From contig CM065174.1 of the NCBI GenBank assembly GCA_033026295.1, positions 2,903,001 to 2,967,000 on the forward strand: 64,000 bases of DNA, written 5' to 3'. The stretch comes from Channa striata. Lineage: Eukaryota; Chordata; Actinopteri; Anabantiformes; Channidae. The position numbers and the translations under genes are program-made. The notes under the pieces were generated by a model, which was given only the letters and a program-made list of their open reading frames with translations, was not told the origin of the DNA and did no database searches. This document shows positions 35,735-49,190 of this stretch, one piece after another (position 1 is the first letter of the stretch; the number at the start of each line of letters is the position of its first letter).

Positions 35735-38700
35735 TCAGTTCGGTCCGAAGTAGTCGACCACGCCGTTGCCTTTACGGCCATCGAAGAAGAAGAAGTTGCG
35801 GTGAGGAACGTCTCTTTGGGACAGAGCCTGAAAGCAAAGACAGTCATCAGTGTGACAGTTCAGCATTTAGTCTGAAACGCAATATTACAAAGTTTAAATT
35901 ATTTGTCACTGCCGTAAAACATCTGACAGCTTAAACTGTAGAGAAAGTAAAAGATGCAGGATATGAATTAAGATGAACCAGAAAGAACAGTTTCAAACTA
36001 ATCTACCATTTTCTTAGAGTTTGCATACACACACACGTTTGTCTGGATATACTTGTGAGGAGACGCATTGACATAATAGAATCCCTAACCCTAACCATCA
36101 CAACTGAATGCCTAACCCTAACCAAAACCTAATTCTAACCCTTAAAAACCCCTTTTTAAAAGGTCAAAAATTATGAGGGCCATCCAAAATGTCCTCACTT
36201 TACAAAAATGAAAATAAAACATTTTTTTGGTCCTCGCTGAGAATGTCGTACAGTCACACATATAGACACAGAGACAGACAGACACACACACGCCCAGTTC
36301 ATAAGGTGAGTTCAATCCTTTAGTGAAAGCAGTCAGTTGCCCAGCGAGACATCAGTCGACCAGTTGCATTGAGTTTCATCATCATCATCATCCTCCTCGC
36401 AGAAACAGCAGACCAATATGTGCCAATAATACGCGTCGGTTTCAGAAGCGTCAGTCTCCTCCCTTCCTCTAACCCTGACCTGAACTCCTGTTTACCTCAG
36501 TCTGAGGTCACCGTGCACCCAGCGAGGAAGACAGAAAGGTTTCAAACCATCTCAGCGGTTCAACTACTACTACTACTTCTCTTTGGGCTTTTCCCATCAG
36601 GCGGTCGCCACAGCGAATCATCCGTTTCCACTTCACTCTATCCCGGGCATCTTCCTCTCTGACACCAGCTAACCTCATGTCCTCTGTTAGAACATCCATA
36701 TATCTCCTCCTTGGTCGTCCTCTCGCCCTCTTGCCTGGCAGCTCCATCTCCAACATCCTTCTACCAATATATTCACTATCCCTCCTCTGCACATGTCCAA
36801 ACCATCTCAATCTGGCCTCTCTGACTTTGTTGCTAACACAGGCAACGTGTGCTGTCCCTCTGATGAACTCGTTCCTTATTCTGTCCAACCTTGTGACTCC
36901 TAAGTAGAACCTCAACATCTTCATCTCTGCTGCTTCCATCTCTGCCTCTTGTCTCTTTCTCACTGCTACTGTCTCTAACCCATAGAGCAGAGCTGGTCTC
37001 ACCACTGTCTATTCAGGTCATGCACTTAGAGATGCCTGTGTTCGACTTTGAGTATGAATAATCCTGTGTTCATCGGCAAGACGAAGCTCAGTCTCCAATT
37101 AAAGAAATTATTTAGCTACATTGAAAAATATCATCTAAATCAGACGGGCACGTTTCATGGCATAACATGAAAAACGCAACGCCTGTTTTACAAGTTTAGA
37201 TAAATTCACAGAAAAATAAAATGAACTTGAAAGTCCTGCAGTAATGGTGTGAATGGTTCCAAATGAATCTAGAAATACGTTTTCACTGTGTCATTCTGGG
37301 TCATTATGTGAACATTGATGGGGCATAAACACTTGAAGCAACTGTACATTAACTATTTCTATTATTTAATTTTCTGTGAAGTTCACAGGTCTAATTCTCA
37401 TTTTTAAATAGTGAACTTTGTGGCGCATGTCTGTGTCTCGACTCTGAGTTCATCTGTTTATCTTTGGATTAAAGTTCATCTTCCCCGTTTATTTCCAAGT
37501 AAAATGAAAAGTCTAAGCTATAAACAATTGAGAGTGGGAAGATCATGTGTTTTTTATTAGACTTCCAACAAAGGCCTCCATTATGCTCTTGCAGTATTAA
37601 GTTACTATGCCGTGCGGCTTGTGGACAATATAAATCATTTCTCCTATTCATAGGCTACACCCAGACTTTCACTTTGAGATGTGCTGAATCAGTGCAGTTT
37701 TCTTGGATCTGATGCAAAAGCCAGCGAAGAGTGGCCACCTGTTAGCTGACTGACTGCTGGCTCACACACAACATTTACTAGAGCCAATTTCTTGAGCTGC
37801 ATCACAGTTGATAATATTCACTTTCTCAGGCTGCTTCACGCCCCTATATTACCGCACACTGTGCATTTTTATGGCTTACAGAGGAGGCTTCCATTTGTTA
37901 TTTTAGGTTACCTTGACAACTTCCTGTCCCAGAACTCCTCCCACGACAGCGCAGACTGGAGACATCTCAGAAAAGCAGTAGCTGAGGACAAACAGTGCAA
38001 GGAAACATGTAAGACTGGGATGAAATATAAAGTCAAACGTTCAGGAAGAGTCGCACAGGTACGTACGATTAAAGTACGATTAATATATAAGCCCGAGGTT
38101 ACTACCCATAAAATGTGCAACACGGTTCAGCTAAACTGCAGTAAGTTAAAATCTTCAGTTTAACAAAAATGTGAAACAGTCTTAAAAATATGAGATCTGC
38201 AAAAGCTTGGTGGCTTTACGTCTAACCTCCGGTGCTCTGCAGGCATCGTGGTAAGGCTTTAGGAGTCAGACTGAGTTTTGAGGACACCTGCAAAAATGTC
38301 CTGCTCACAAAGCCTAATACTCCTGACAACACGTTGTTGATGGACCACGTTATGTTAGAACATATATCTTACAGAAGGCTCTGTGATGTTTGAAATAAAT
38401 ATTCTGGTAACTCTCGCTTAGAAATTTCACTTCGTGTTAGACCAAATCTTAGTTTATAGGCACACTTTATGAGGCTGACGCAAAAGTAACTCAAAAAAGC
38501 AGCATGTATTTAATCACTATCGGGGTGAAGGAATATTGGTAAAAGAACAAAAATGTTGGTTAGCAGCCATGAGAGGTGGAGCTAGTTTTAACAACTTCTT
38601 CTAACAACAATCTGGGAGGTTGTTAATTTATAATAATCTGAAATTATTAGCTGACTGTATTTTTATTCATGTAGTGGAGTAAAAACACAAAATGAAAAGA

Positions 38701-41700
38701 GTCGAGTAAAGTGCCTCAAATCTGTATCAAAGGTAACACTCGAGTGAACATGTAGTTACATTCCACCTCAGGTCACATGTGGAGTTTACAGTGTGTTACA
38801 CCCGAAAAACAGGCGAGGCAAAACAGACGTTCACACGCGGGTCGCTCAAACGGTAAAAGACAACAACCAAGGCCAACTGGTATTAGGAGTCGGTTTTCTG
38901 GATTCCACTGAGAAGCAGCAGTGGAATGCACAGGAGCCTCCACTTCCTGTCGGAGCTCAGCGTGCCACTTCTGTATTCGTTAGGGTTAAGAGAGCGGGGC
39001 CAAGACTGTTCGTACCCAATGAAGTCATCGTTCAGCCGCTCACCGCCCACTGCCAAGGCCTCGAGGACGTCGTCACGGATCTGTTTCAGGAGCTCGCTGT
39101 CGTCTGCAAAGGACTGCGGCTCGGGGTCACGGCCCTTGTCTGTACGAAACTTCAACAGAACTGTGGAGACGGAGGGAAGGCAGAGAAGCAAAAAGCAGAT
39201 GTGACAGTTGAGATGCCGGAAATAAGTTTAAATAATTTTTCTAAAGCAACACTTTCCATATAATCTATTGCATTATTGCCATTTGTAATTTCATCACACT
39301 TTCAAGCCACTTCCACTCTGAATTATCATCTTATGGAAAGACAACATCTCATCTTCACTGCTGCCCCCTTTGAACAAGGATAAGATCTGCATGTGGTTGC
39401 ACCATCAACCATTTTATCCGATTTGGCCTATACATCAACCCCACATCAAATTAAGAGCGTGCGCACACGCACACACACGTTTGTACCTCTGTCCTTGTGA
39501 GGACACTCATTGACATTATACAAACGGCCAAAATGTCGTCACTTCACAAAAATGTTCTAACTCTGTGGTTAAAAATGAAATTTAGTCCTTACCAAGTAGT
39601 ATCTACAGGAACACACACACACACACACACACAGATTCGTGCATACAAAGACTGACAACTGTTTAGCAAGGAAATATAAGGGGAAAAAACTCCTTCCTGT
39701 CTCTAAGTGTCAGATTCGGGACTGATTGAGACATTCAAAAAAAGTGTGCACTTTATTTGATCGTGAACAAAATATCAGCCAGAGTGTAACTGACTTCTCC
39801 AGCTGCACACATCAACACTTCACCCCCGTGTTCTCTGATCGTCCATTAACCTAAACCAGATAAGGAAGCCAGAAACCTCCCACGCCACACACACACACAC
39901 ACACACACACAGACATAAACACGCACAGGCAGAGGCAATGATTCATCTTCACACCTAAGCTCTGCCCTTTATCAGTGAAACTTTGTTAGTAGAAAGTCAG
40001 AATGGCGCAAATGGCAACAAGCAAGACATCAAACTGAATTTCATCACAGAGCATAATATTGTGTTCATGGATGGAACAATGATAGTCATCTCTGAGCCTA
40101 AACAGATTATAGTTGAGGGGAAATATTTACAAGATGTCCCCTTCATGTCAAAATCTGCCCATGAAGATCAAACACAATAGACTATTTCCATCGTTCAAGA
40201 CAATTTTGTGTTTTGGCAGACCTAGAAGGAGAAGGTGTATTTATTAGTTTCTGCTTTGTTCAAATATTTATGCACGGGAGTCATTTCTGCCGCTGGTCAT
40301 TATGTCTTATCAGGCCATCTTTATATGAAAGAATATCGTACACCACAGATATAATAATAGCAATGATGATAATAACACACAGACACATACTCCACCCGTG
40401 GTTCAGATCAGCCGACTGTTCCTAGTGAGACAGGAAGCAGTTGTAACAGAGGAAGAGCCACTTCCTCATCTGTCGCCCAAAACAACAACCACCAGCTCCA
40501 ATTATAGAAACAGCAAAAAGAATAATAACACAGTCTCCTATCTCACTTTTGCTAAATAACAACAACGACAACTAGTTTCCACTTAGACATTAGCCTGAGT
40601 GGAAAGGCATCAGTGGGTTGGGGGATGTGGGGGGGTTCCATTTCTCCAGGTGTCCACATGATCACTGAAACAGCTTTTTTCTTTAGCTCTACCCATAGAG
40701 GCCTTTAAGAGATTTGCTTCCAATGCATGTGACCCCCTGCATTTTGAATGTATTAATAAAATGTTCAACCTTCTTAATCAGCCACACTGATTTCCTCTTC
40801 GTTACCGTCCTTCCACTGCAAGTCAACTGGGGGAAAACCAACAAGGAGCTTTACACTAAAAGCACCAACTGTGAAAATATTTACTTCACATAACGGAATA
40901 ATTTCAGTTGGCTGAAGCCTCATATCAGCTTATGATGTGAAACAGATTTTCTGTTGTTGCACACAAGAATGACTCCGGGTTTTGGTTCCCATCTTATCCA
41001 AAACAAAGCGAAAATGAATCAGCCAAGAGGGTCAGAATAAAAACAAATGAGTAAATCACTCACGCCAATGACACTTATTTAGAAAGAAAAGCAAAGCCTC
41101 ATGTAATGCTGCATATTATGTCTTGCAAGGGCAGCTGCAATTATGCTTCAAAGAATTGTTAAGGTTGGGAAAAGGTGAAAAATGTCGGCTATTGAGTGAT
41201 TCTGACGTCAAGTTCATCCTGTTTCTGTTCCGTTTGCTTCAGTAATACAGGTTTATCGCTCCAGGTGTGGAAAAAAAAGGCTAAAATGCTGGCTGGGTAA
41301 TTTGGGAATATTCAAATTTGAATCGCAAAATGAGTTAAAATGCATTTCCACTTATTGTTATCCACGTTGTCAGCACTGTGCATTTGCTTTACACGTAATC
41401 ATTATTATTTGAAAGTCATTTATGTATTTCTGTGCCTAATGCTGCAGAGGTGCATGTTAACTGCTTCAGAGATTAAGTTTAACAACTTAACAATATTTCT
41501 GAGTCTTAAATATACAGAGACCCTTTTTATTCTACCACGATAACATCTATCACAAACAGTCTCATGCTGTATTTTAAATGAATTAAATTATGGAATTGCA
41601 TTTTTTTGTTTCATCTTTGTGAACTTTTCTCCCAAAGCTAATTCACTTCCACTATTTACCGTGTTAATTCATGGAAATGTTTCATAATTCACAAGTGTGC

Positions 41701-44700
41701 CGCCAGTAACAAATTTTCTAGTCATTTCCTGTTCTCAGACGCTTGTTGTCCTGCGGTGTAGGTGTCGGGGTGTTCTCTGCTCCACGTTCAGTGCACATGA
41801 CTGGTCATGGACAGCCTGTGATGGAAACTAGCGTGTGGTGTTTGGGGACGGTGCAGGGCCAGGTGATAAGAGGGACAATAACAACTGTACCGAGAAGGTC
41901 ATCAGATGCTGTAAATAACCTGAAAAACAGGAAGGTACACCTTACTTTAACGTAAGGGGTCAAAAACTTCCTTCGTTTTAAAGCTCCAAACATTCAACAG
42001 ATCATATCGAATTATTCATGTGTAACGCAGTGTAAAAATAAGATGTTTTTTTTTAACCAATAACGAAGCTGAATGAGCTGTACATTTTTTTCCATTTCTG
42101 AGCTCTTTCTGTAGTTGCTGATCGTCCTATTTTTAAAGGCCAGCGAACTGCCCTGGCTTAGGGTGACGTTTGGAATTTAAACCCACTTTATTGGCACGAT
42201 TTTCACGTGCAGCGCCAGCTCGTCGGCTACATCGGAAGCGGTAATTTTGCATGTTCGTGGTACGTGTTTCAGTCTCGCTGCCGGGTCCCTACGCATTTTC
42301 AGTTTCTAATTTCTATACTTTTTTTAAACTTTCAGGATTCTTTGTTATATTTATTCGATTCTCTGTGTGCAAATCATGTTTGTGTCCTGCCTCCCACACA
42401 GAAATGTCAGTCTCTTGTCTGCTTCACAGCTCAATTCACCGATAGTTAAAGTACAAGTGGCATTCCGGATTTTTGCAATTCCATTAAAAATGAAATTTAA
42501 AAGTGTTGCAGGATTTAAAAGTGTGCACGTGCCGAACAGACTGACTGTCTTTGAAGAGGGAACTTACTTATTTTGACTTCAAGGCCGACCACAATAATTG
42601 TTCACTTGCTTCCAACTGTTCTAGTTTGGGGGGTAAATATGTAAGAATGGTACTGAGCGGTTCTAATTCTGCTTTTCTTAAAAACGTCCTCCAGACGACT
42701 TTATCTGAAGGACACTTCAGTTCACATGATGTCATGTTGTTGTGCTAATGTGTCCAACAGCATCTAAAACAAAAACTCCAGGTTACATGTTTTTGCTGCC
42801 AAATATTCACAAAACACCAAATTTAGGAATTAACAGTGACATTGATCAGAAAAAGAATTCCCATTTAGAAGCTGATGTGGTGGTGTTGTTGTTTTTAATA
42901 GAACATAACCTGGTAAATACCATGAAGCAGAAAGTAGTCCACTGGGGTTCGCTTCAAACTGGCTTTAGCCTTCTCGCTTGTCCAGTCGACCTCCAGAGCC
43001 TCCTTCAGGGTGCAAAAACTGACCGTCTGTTTGGAGACATGCCTTCATTTATTCTTTGCTCAATTATAAAGAGGAACACAAAGCAAAGTCTGGTCATATT
43101 TTCCTTATGAAATATTTTAAGTGAAGTATCTCTGAGAAAAGCAGACAGGCTGATGAACGAGGTAATGTGCGTAAGGAACGACACAAAAGCATCGCAGAGG
43201 AAAAGCATCCAGAATTTAAGTTTAATTCTGCCTTTGTGAGTCGTTTGAGAATGTCTTTCCATTCTGTCAACTTCTAAATATTTTCCCCTCTTCTTGTCTT
43301 TTTAGTTGAGTGACTCCATCCTCTGAAGGAAGTGATTTTACTCACCGCCCACACAGCCAAACAGAGGGAATGTATCTTTCTATGTAACATCAGGTCACAT
43401 GCACATATGTGGCTGTGACGTACGTTCTTCGTCCACTAACCTTTTTCACCATGGTGGTCTCATTGGGGTCCACTCTGGCCTTCTTCGGCTCAGGACCGTC
43501 GTTGGAATCTCCACTTGGTTTCACTACTTTAGGTTTTTCCCTAAAAGCCCGAGACATCATAGAGAAATCGATGTTGAAATTTGATAGAAAAAGGTGCCGT
43601 CTCTTTTCATTTCATTCAGTTTTGCTGCCGCGTGCACAAATGGTGTTAAAGTGTTTCACAATAGTCACAGTTCTGCCCATTATGTCACATGAAACCGTGA
43701 AATACTGAAACTTATTTAGAATTTCTCAAATTCAAGTCTTTGTCTGTTTGGCTGAGTGGAACCTAACTCTCTCTGCATGTTACTTCCATTGTGGTTAATT
43801 GTGTGCAGACGGATGGAAAAAAATTGCAGTTGTTTACTGAAACTACAGTTGGGTGCAAAAATTTGCATCACTTTTTTTTTAATGACAAGAGTAAAACGTT
43901 TTTTTAAATTACCATACCATTTCTTGCACAAAGCAAATTTTTATTTAATTTATCAAGTACGATGCAAACTTTTGCACCACTATAGTTTCATGATTTTACT
44001 AAGTTTTTATAACACCCTTGACCATTTTTATTACTTCTGATCTTCTGATGTGCATTAGCATGATCATATTTATCGTCATTATTATTTTGCAATAAAACTA
44101 AGAAGCTAGTCTTTTTTTAGTCTAAACAAAAGAAAAGGAAAAGGAGAAGAGGAACATTTAAAAAAAAGTCTGATGTTGTGTTTGATTAAAGAATATAATA
44201 AATAACACAATTAAATTGATTTCTGTGATATTAGTTAGAAACGACCATAAATAACTGGATTCTAGTGGTATTTCACACTACAAACATTCCTGTACTGAGA
44301 ATTACACGCAATTTTAATTGGAAAAAACAGTAATTGATGTTCAGTTTGGTTGCCGTAGTATTACTTACAATATTCTGCTGAATTTAATAAAAGGCAAAGA
44401 CAGTTTCAAGTTGTTTCAGAGGAAATTGTAGGTTCTTTACGTGTGATGCTCTGCTACTGTGCTCTTGAGCAAGGCACAAACCCCCACAGCAGCTATCACA
44501 TGTAAAAAAATAAAAAAAATAAAAAATAAAAAATATAAAGCAAAACCAAAACCAAATACAGGCAAAACACATGCTTGGGTTTGCTAAGCAGACTCACTCA
44601 ACGTAGTGGTGCTCTTGTCCAAGGTTGCAGAACATGTAACCGTAGTAACCGTAGACGTCACCACAGAAGACCTTGATGCTGCGCTGAGAGCAGAGCTGGT

Positions 44701-47700
44701 CAACCCGCACCATCAGGTCTCTAGAGCAGCCTGTCAGACAAACCTGAGGGAGGAAAAGCATTAAAAGCATTAAACGATTGCAGATGTTGATTCAACCTCT
44801 GCTTTCTCATCTAAAGCAGAACTGGCCAACACCAAAACAAACATGACAAACAATTATATATTAACAAGATGGAACAAAAGAATGTGAGGGCTTCCATACA
44901 CCCCTCAACAAATACTTGTTAATATTAGAGCAACAACAGGTAAACGTCACTGTTCTGGAAGTTACTCAGTCTTCCCCTGCCCTGTGACTCACTACACTCT
45001 GTCTCCCAGTTCAGGTTTTACTCATTTTGAAGCTCCCAGTGAGTCTGGGTCACGTGTGACTTCGACAGCACCTCTCCAAAGAAAGGGGGCACAGGGAGAA
45101 AACATAAAGAAGTAGCGTGTCGCAGCTTTAAGGAAGCTAAAATGGATTTATGAGACAACGGGATAGTTTACGATGGCCTCAAAGCAGTGGCTGATCAGCT
45201 GCCTAACTCACCCAGACACACCTAGTGCTGAAGGAACCACACAAGGCGTAAGTCAACAAAACACCATGGTGAATCATGGTAAAGGCAGGGTGGGCTGATG
45301 TTTTCCCGTAAACATCTGACCGGTGGGTTGGGTCCACCTTTTCCTGCTGACCCAGTCCTGCACACCCCAAACACCCTCAGCTCCCTGAACTCATATTGCA
45401 TAATTTCCAGTCTCAAACAACAGCAGGCAGAAATAGAAGGAGCAGGTGGTCCCCATCTGAATGCATGTGCAGGCTGAAACTACTTCTTTCAGACACGTAC
45501 ATCAAGTCTTCGTTTTATCTTTTATACAGAAAGAAACAACCCAAAACGATCACCTACTGTCACAGCCTGGTGGACATTGGAGAAAACCCATTAAGCTCCA
45601 AGTTTTTTATTTTTTAGAAGTAACTTATAAATGTTATCTGACTTGAAGCAAATGTGCAAAAACAAGTAAGAAAAACAGGAAATGTGGAATCTCCTTTTTA
45701 AAAGTCAGCTACATTAAAAATGAATATATGTTCTCACTGACAATCTCCCTTTTCCCACCAATTGGACATTTTTGTATTGGTGGTGTTTGTGATCACTTTT
45801 ATAAGGAAACAAGTGGGAAAGCAAGCCAACAGCCTCAGCGTGTGCAGGTTTGTCTACATGAAGGTTAAAATCACAACAATAATAAGACAATCATACTTCA
45901 TAGTGACTATACACAAAATAAAAAAAACTGATTCTGAGGTCTGTACACAATAATGAGCACATGACAGTAAAAATAGCAGCCTGATGTTCATAGGAAGTCA
46001 AGGCCCCAAAAGATATAATCGGACTCCCCAGGCAGTCCGAGAAAACGGCTGCACCTTGCCTTACGCCTGGGAGTAATCAATGAAAGCGCCATAGTAACAG
46101 CTGTGCTTGTGCATTTGCTGTAACGTAGCGTTCGACCAACATCTGGAATTATAGGACGTGGATTTAATGTGCGTCAAACACATGCTGGTTTCTCCCTGGT
46201 GGTGATCAAAGCGACATGAGAACCTAATTCAAAGGGGGGTGGGGTGGCTGGGTTCTCATGGCTGTCACTGTCATTTCTGTTGGGTGAGCTTGACTTTGAT
46301 CGTACTACAGTTATTTATTATAACTGAACGGTTACTGGCGATTCCATGGACAAAAAAAAAAATCAGCAGTCTTCGATATTTGTATTTTTCTCTTGCTTCT
46401 TGTAAGATCAGCTGAAATAAAAACAACGATGTACTGTGTGTAAACAGGCAGTAAGTGATTAAAGTATCTGCAGCTAGGCAGCTCTGCAAGGGCCCAGATG
46501 GACAGTTTGTGTGTTTCTATCATATCCATCCCTCAGTAATGAGGCCTCTCATGTGAAAACTGTGACCACACTCCAAATGCTCCACTTTAATCACCCTCCA
46601 TCTTCCTGCTGAGCCTCACACTGATATATTTGTGGAAGCAGATAAAAGCAACGAGTGGTGCACAGCAGAAAAACAGAGACAGACAAAGAGAGGGAGAGAG
46701 ATCCCCTTCTGTTTTTCAGTTTTTATTTTAAATCAAGCTTTTGAAATTTTCCCACCTTCTCCTCCCTGAGCCCCTTTTGCCAGTTTCTACAATCAGAACA
46801 TTGGAGTAGATCGGAAAGAAGAACATTTGAAAAAGTTTAAATTGAAAACGCATTTTTCTAACTACTTAAATTAATCATTTATTTGATTCAAAAATATTTA
46901 AGCTGCTTCTAATGGTTGTTTCTAATTTGTCTTGTAGCGTTGACTTTTCAGCACAAAGTATCAAGAATGCAAAGCTTTAACCGCAAACCAAAAAGATGTG
47001 CTTATTGAATTTTCCTTTCAACAAGTGAAAGTACAATTAGCACCATCCTCCACCCGCTGAGCACTGGGGTGAACACTAACAAGACCTTATAAGGCAAACA
47101 GTGGCCCTAAACCAACAACTATCCTTATTATGTGCTTAACGGGCTCATTATGTCATAAAACACAGTTGTGCGGGGAAAAAAAAACACTCAAAACAAAATG
47201 TAAGCATTACTATTGGCTGCAGTGTGACGCCAATCTGATCTCATTACTGCAGGGCCACCGTTTCATTCAGGGGGCTTGAATGAGCAAAACACGCTTTCCA
47301 TTTCTGGTTTGAGCTAGAGGGACATCTATTGGTCAGTCTGAGTGATACAAGTCTGGGCGCTTACGTTATGGCAGTGCTTCTCAATTATTTTCTGTGATGC
47401 CCCCCCCTAGCGGACATAAAAAAATTTCGCGGCCCCCGTGACTCTGATCGCGGCGGAGGGGGATGCTAGCGCTTGCGTTCCTTTACTCGGTGCAAAATAA
47501 ACCCGACACCATAGAGCTAATCCTCCCTGCGCACACTCTGACAATGAGAGCGCCACTGCCAACTACTGGGCTGGATCTGCAATTACACTTTATTCTAGTA
47601 CGGCAAAAAAAAGCATGTTCCCCACGGTCTCACGCGCCCCACTATTTGAGAAACACTGCGTTATGGTGTTATATTCCAGAAGGAACAATGCTGCTGTAGA

Positions 47701-49190
47701 TGCACGCAATATATTCCATTCATTTGTTCATATGTTGGTGTATTTAAACACAGGTGCCTCACAATCACCCAATTTAAGGTTTTACTCACTTGACTGAGCT
47801 TCAAATTCCACTCACCGCATCAAATTGCAGAAAAAAGTCATCTGGTTTGTCTTCAATTCTGTCGGGGTCTGCATGAACCTCCACCATTGGGTTGAGGTTC
47901 TGCGCTCGCTCAAGAGAGGCCTGTGCCCGATTCTGACCCTGAGCCGTCACTGGAACCAGGAACTGAGCTCGACATGACTCCTCTGACACCTAGTATACAC
48001 AGAAACAGAGAAACACATAACAGAATGAAGGCTGTGCTACATTATCGAAGAATTTCCCTGACGGCCTTTAGGACTCAACATGCAAACTGTCCCCCTATGT
48101 TACAATAACTCTCTGCTTCTTGAAACAAACAAAAACAAAATCTTCAATTTCATCTGGAGAGGTTTTGCAGTTCTGAGAATATTCACTAGGTTTTAGTCTT
48201 AGTTGACCTGCTTGAACTTGCTATAGAATAGACATGACATACAAATGCTAATATTTTTGCTAAAATATGTCTCCCTTTAAAATGTTAAGAAGCCAGACGT
48301 CTGCTATTCTGGCAATGTTTCATCAAGAACATTTATGAAAATTGTCTCGATTGGATGTACTATTACTTTGCCACTGACACCATCTAGTGGACATTAACAG
48401 TCACACAAGACTAAAAACTACTGCTTTGGTTGTGGTAACTCTAAATGTGTCACATAACTTAGATGCCTAGCTGAATTCAAAGGTTGCTTGATTTTAAACT
48501 GAAGACGTCTGATGAGAACTAGAAATGGGGAACAATAACGTCTTTGTGTGTGTCCTGTATGGGCATGTATACCTGTTCATGATCCAGCAACGTGAGACCT
48601 TTAACTCCAGCCAAGATCAAGTTCTTGGCGACTTCAGCTCCTAGACCACCTAAACCTACCAGGAGCACACGGGACCCCCGCAGCCTGTAAAAAAAAAATA
48701 AAAAATTAAAGCTGACTTTTAATAAAATAAACCTTTTAGGATTTAATTTTCATAAAACTTTATTTTTAAATATTTTTGTTATACGTTTAAAGCTCCAGTG
48801 CTCATTCACTTTATAGTGTTAACGTTAAATATGTGACCCGTAATATAAATGAAGGGCAATTATTTCCCTCTACCGTATAAAAGTAACATCCTGAACTTTA
48901 CCGGCGTCACAACAATAGATTTTTTCGAATTATATCCCCCACAATATCCACTAATAAACACTAGATCATATACGACAATTGTGACGAGCAAATGTTCATT
49001 CAAACACTTTAGTGAAATCCGGTGCGGCCAAAATAAACGAGACCTTCCGCTCCACCAACTAGCCCGGCTAGCTAACTAAGCTAACTCGCCTCTTCTGTGC
49101 ATCCAGTCCCCACAGCCGAATCTGCCGGTCGTATTGTGCTGCTTCCTCCTCGCTGATGACCGGGTCCTCCTTCTCGATCATATCTATCAT
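35735..49190 (-). CDS. sae1: SUMO-activating enzyme subunit 1 (AOS1), nine coding exons
   Basis: Family knowledge: SAE1 pairs with UBA2 as the nuclear SUMO E1, which adenylates SUMO; the catalytic Cys is on UBA2. Coding exons: 49190-49090, 48684-48573, 47989-47816, 44743-44598, 43540-43441, 43026-42921, 39160-39016, 37981-37912, 35827-35735 (TGA 35737-35735). All phases join, giving 348 residues (human 346). Seen: ISEEEAAQYDRQIRLWGL at the start, the nucleotide-binding loop GLGGLGAE at residues 44-51, SLERAQNLNPMVEV, VFCGDVYGYYGYMF, VLLKFRTDKGRDP, YCFSEMSPVCAVVGGVLGQE, and the end NFFFFDGRKGNG..DYFGPN. Start chosen as the upstream of two in-frame ATGs (MIDM). The first intron uses a GC donor (AAGAG|gcgagt). 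Introns contain an RTE-like fragment, two CA-bracketed repeats and a hAT MITE. Confidence 0.97.
36025..36295 (+). repeat. CA-bracketed 'ccctaacc' dispersed repeat, copy 3
   Basis: acacacacgtttgtctggat, atacttgtgagga, cattgacataatagaatccc, taaccctaaccatcacaact, aaatgtcctcact, then a CA-rich end. It lies in the last sae1 intron. The Leu/Asn-rich ORFs overlapping it are chance. Confidence 0.75.
36508..37005 (-). mobile_element. RTE-like non-LTR retrotransposon 3' fragment
   Basis: The minus strand keeps an open frame of about 165 codons: ..PALLYGLETVAVRKRQE, MLRFYLGVTRLDRIRNEFIR, LRWFGHVQRRDSEYIGRRML, KRARGRPRRRYMDVLTEDM, RDRVKWKRMIRCGDR. This is the C-terminal end of the polyprotein downstream of the reverse transcriptase, a signature seen in fish RTE-clade elements (recalled). 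It ends in a trinucleotide tract (tac/tag repeats near 36562), as RTE 3' ends do. It is 5'-truncated, with no RT catalytic box. It lies in the last sae1 intron. Confidence 0.75.
39458..39632 (+). repeat. CA-bracketed dispersed repeat, copy 4 (internally deleted)
   Basis: cgcacacacacgtttgtacc, cttgtgaggacactcattga, then a jump directly to ggccaaaatgtcgtcacttc, and the terminal ccaagtagtatctacaggaa followed by (CA)n. The 'ccctaacc' core is missing, so this is a shorter internal-deletion copy. In a sae1 intron. Confidence 0.7.
47364..47666. mobile_element. Complete hAT-type MITE with 8-bp target-site duplication
   Basis: The element at 47372-47658 (287 bp) begins CAGTGCTTCTCAA and ends TTGAGAAACACTG. 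These are terminal inverted repeats matching 12 of 13. It is flanked on both sides by exactly CGTTATGG (47364-47371 and 47659-47666), the 8-bp target duplication typical of hAT. It has no transposase ORF, so it is non-autonomous. It lies in sae1 intron 3. The intact duplication suggests a fairly recent insertion. Confidence 0.92.
49084..49089 (-). other. GC-type 5' splice site of sae1 intron 1
   Basis: sae1 exon 1 ends ..CAGAAGAG and is followed by gcgagt. The next exon starts G CTG CGG, completing an Arg codon, so the homologous sequence AQKRLR is restored only with this GC-AG junction. Confidence 0.85.

Noticed and set aside
36085..36125. Interstitial telomere-like ccctaaccctaacc
   Set aside because: It is part of the dispersed CA-bracketed repeat family found four times here, not a telomere remnant.
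47463..47699. ORF overlapping the 47.4-47.7 kb region
   Set aside because: It lies mostly inside the hAT MITE and runs past its end, so it is chance.
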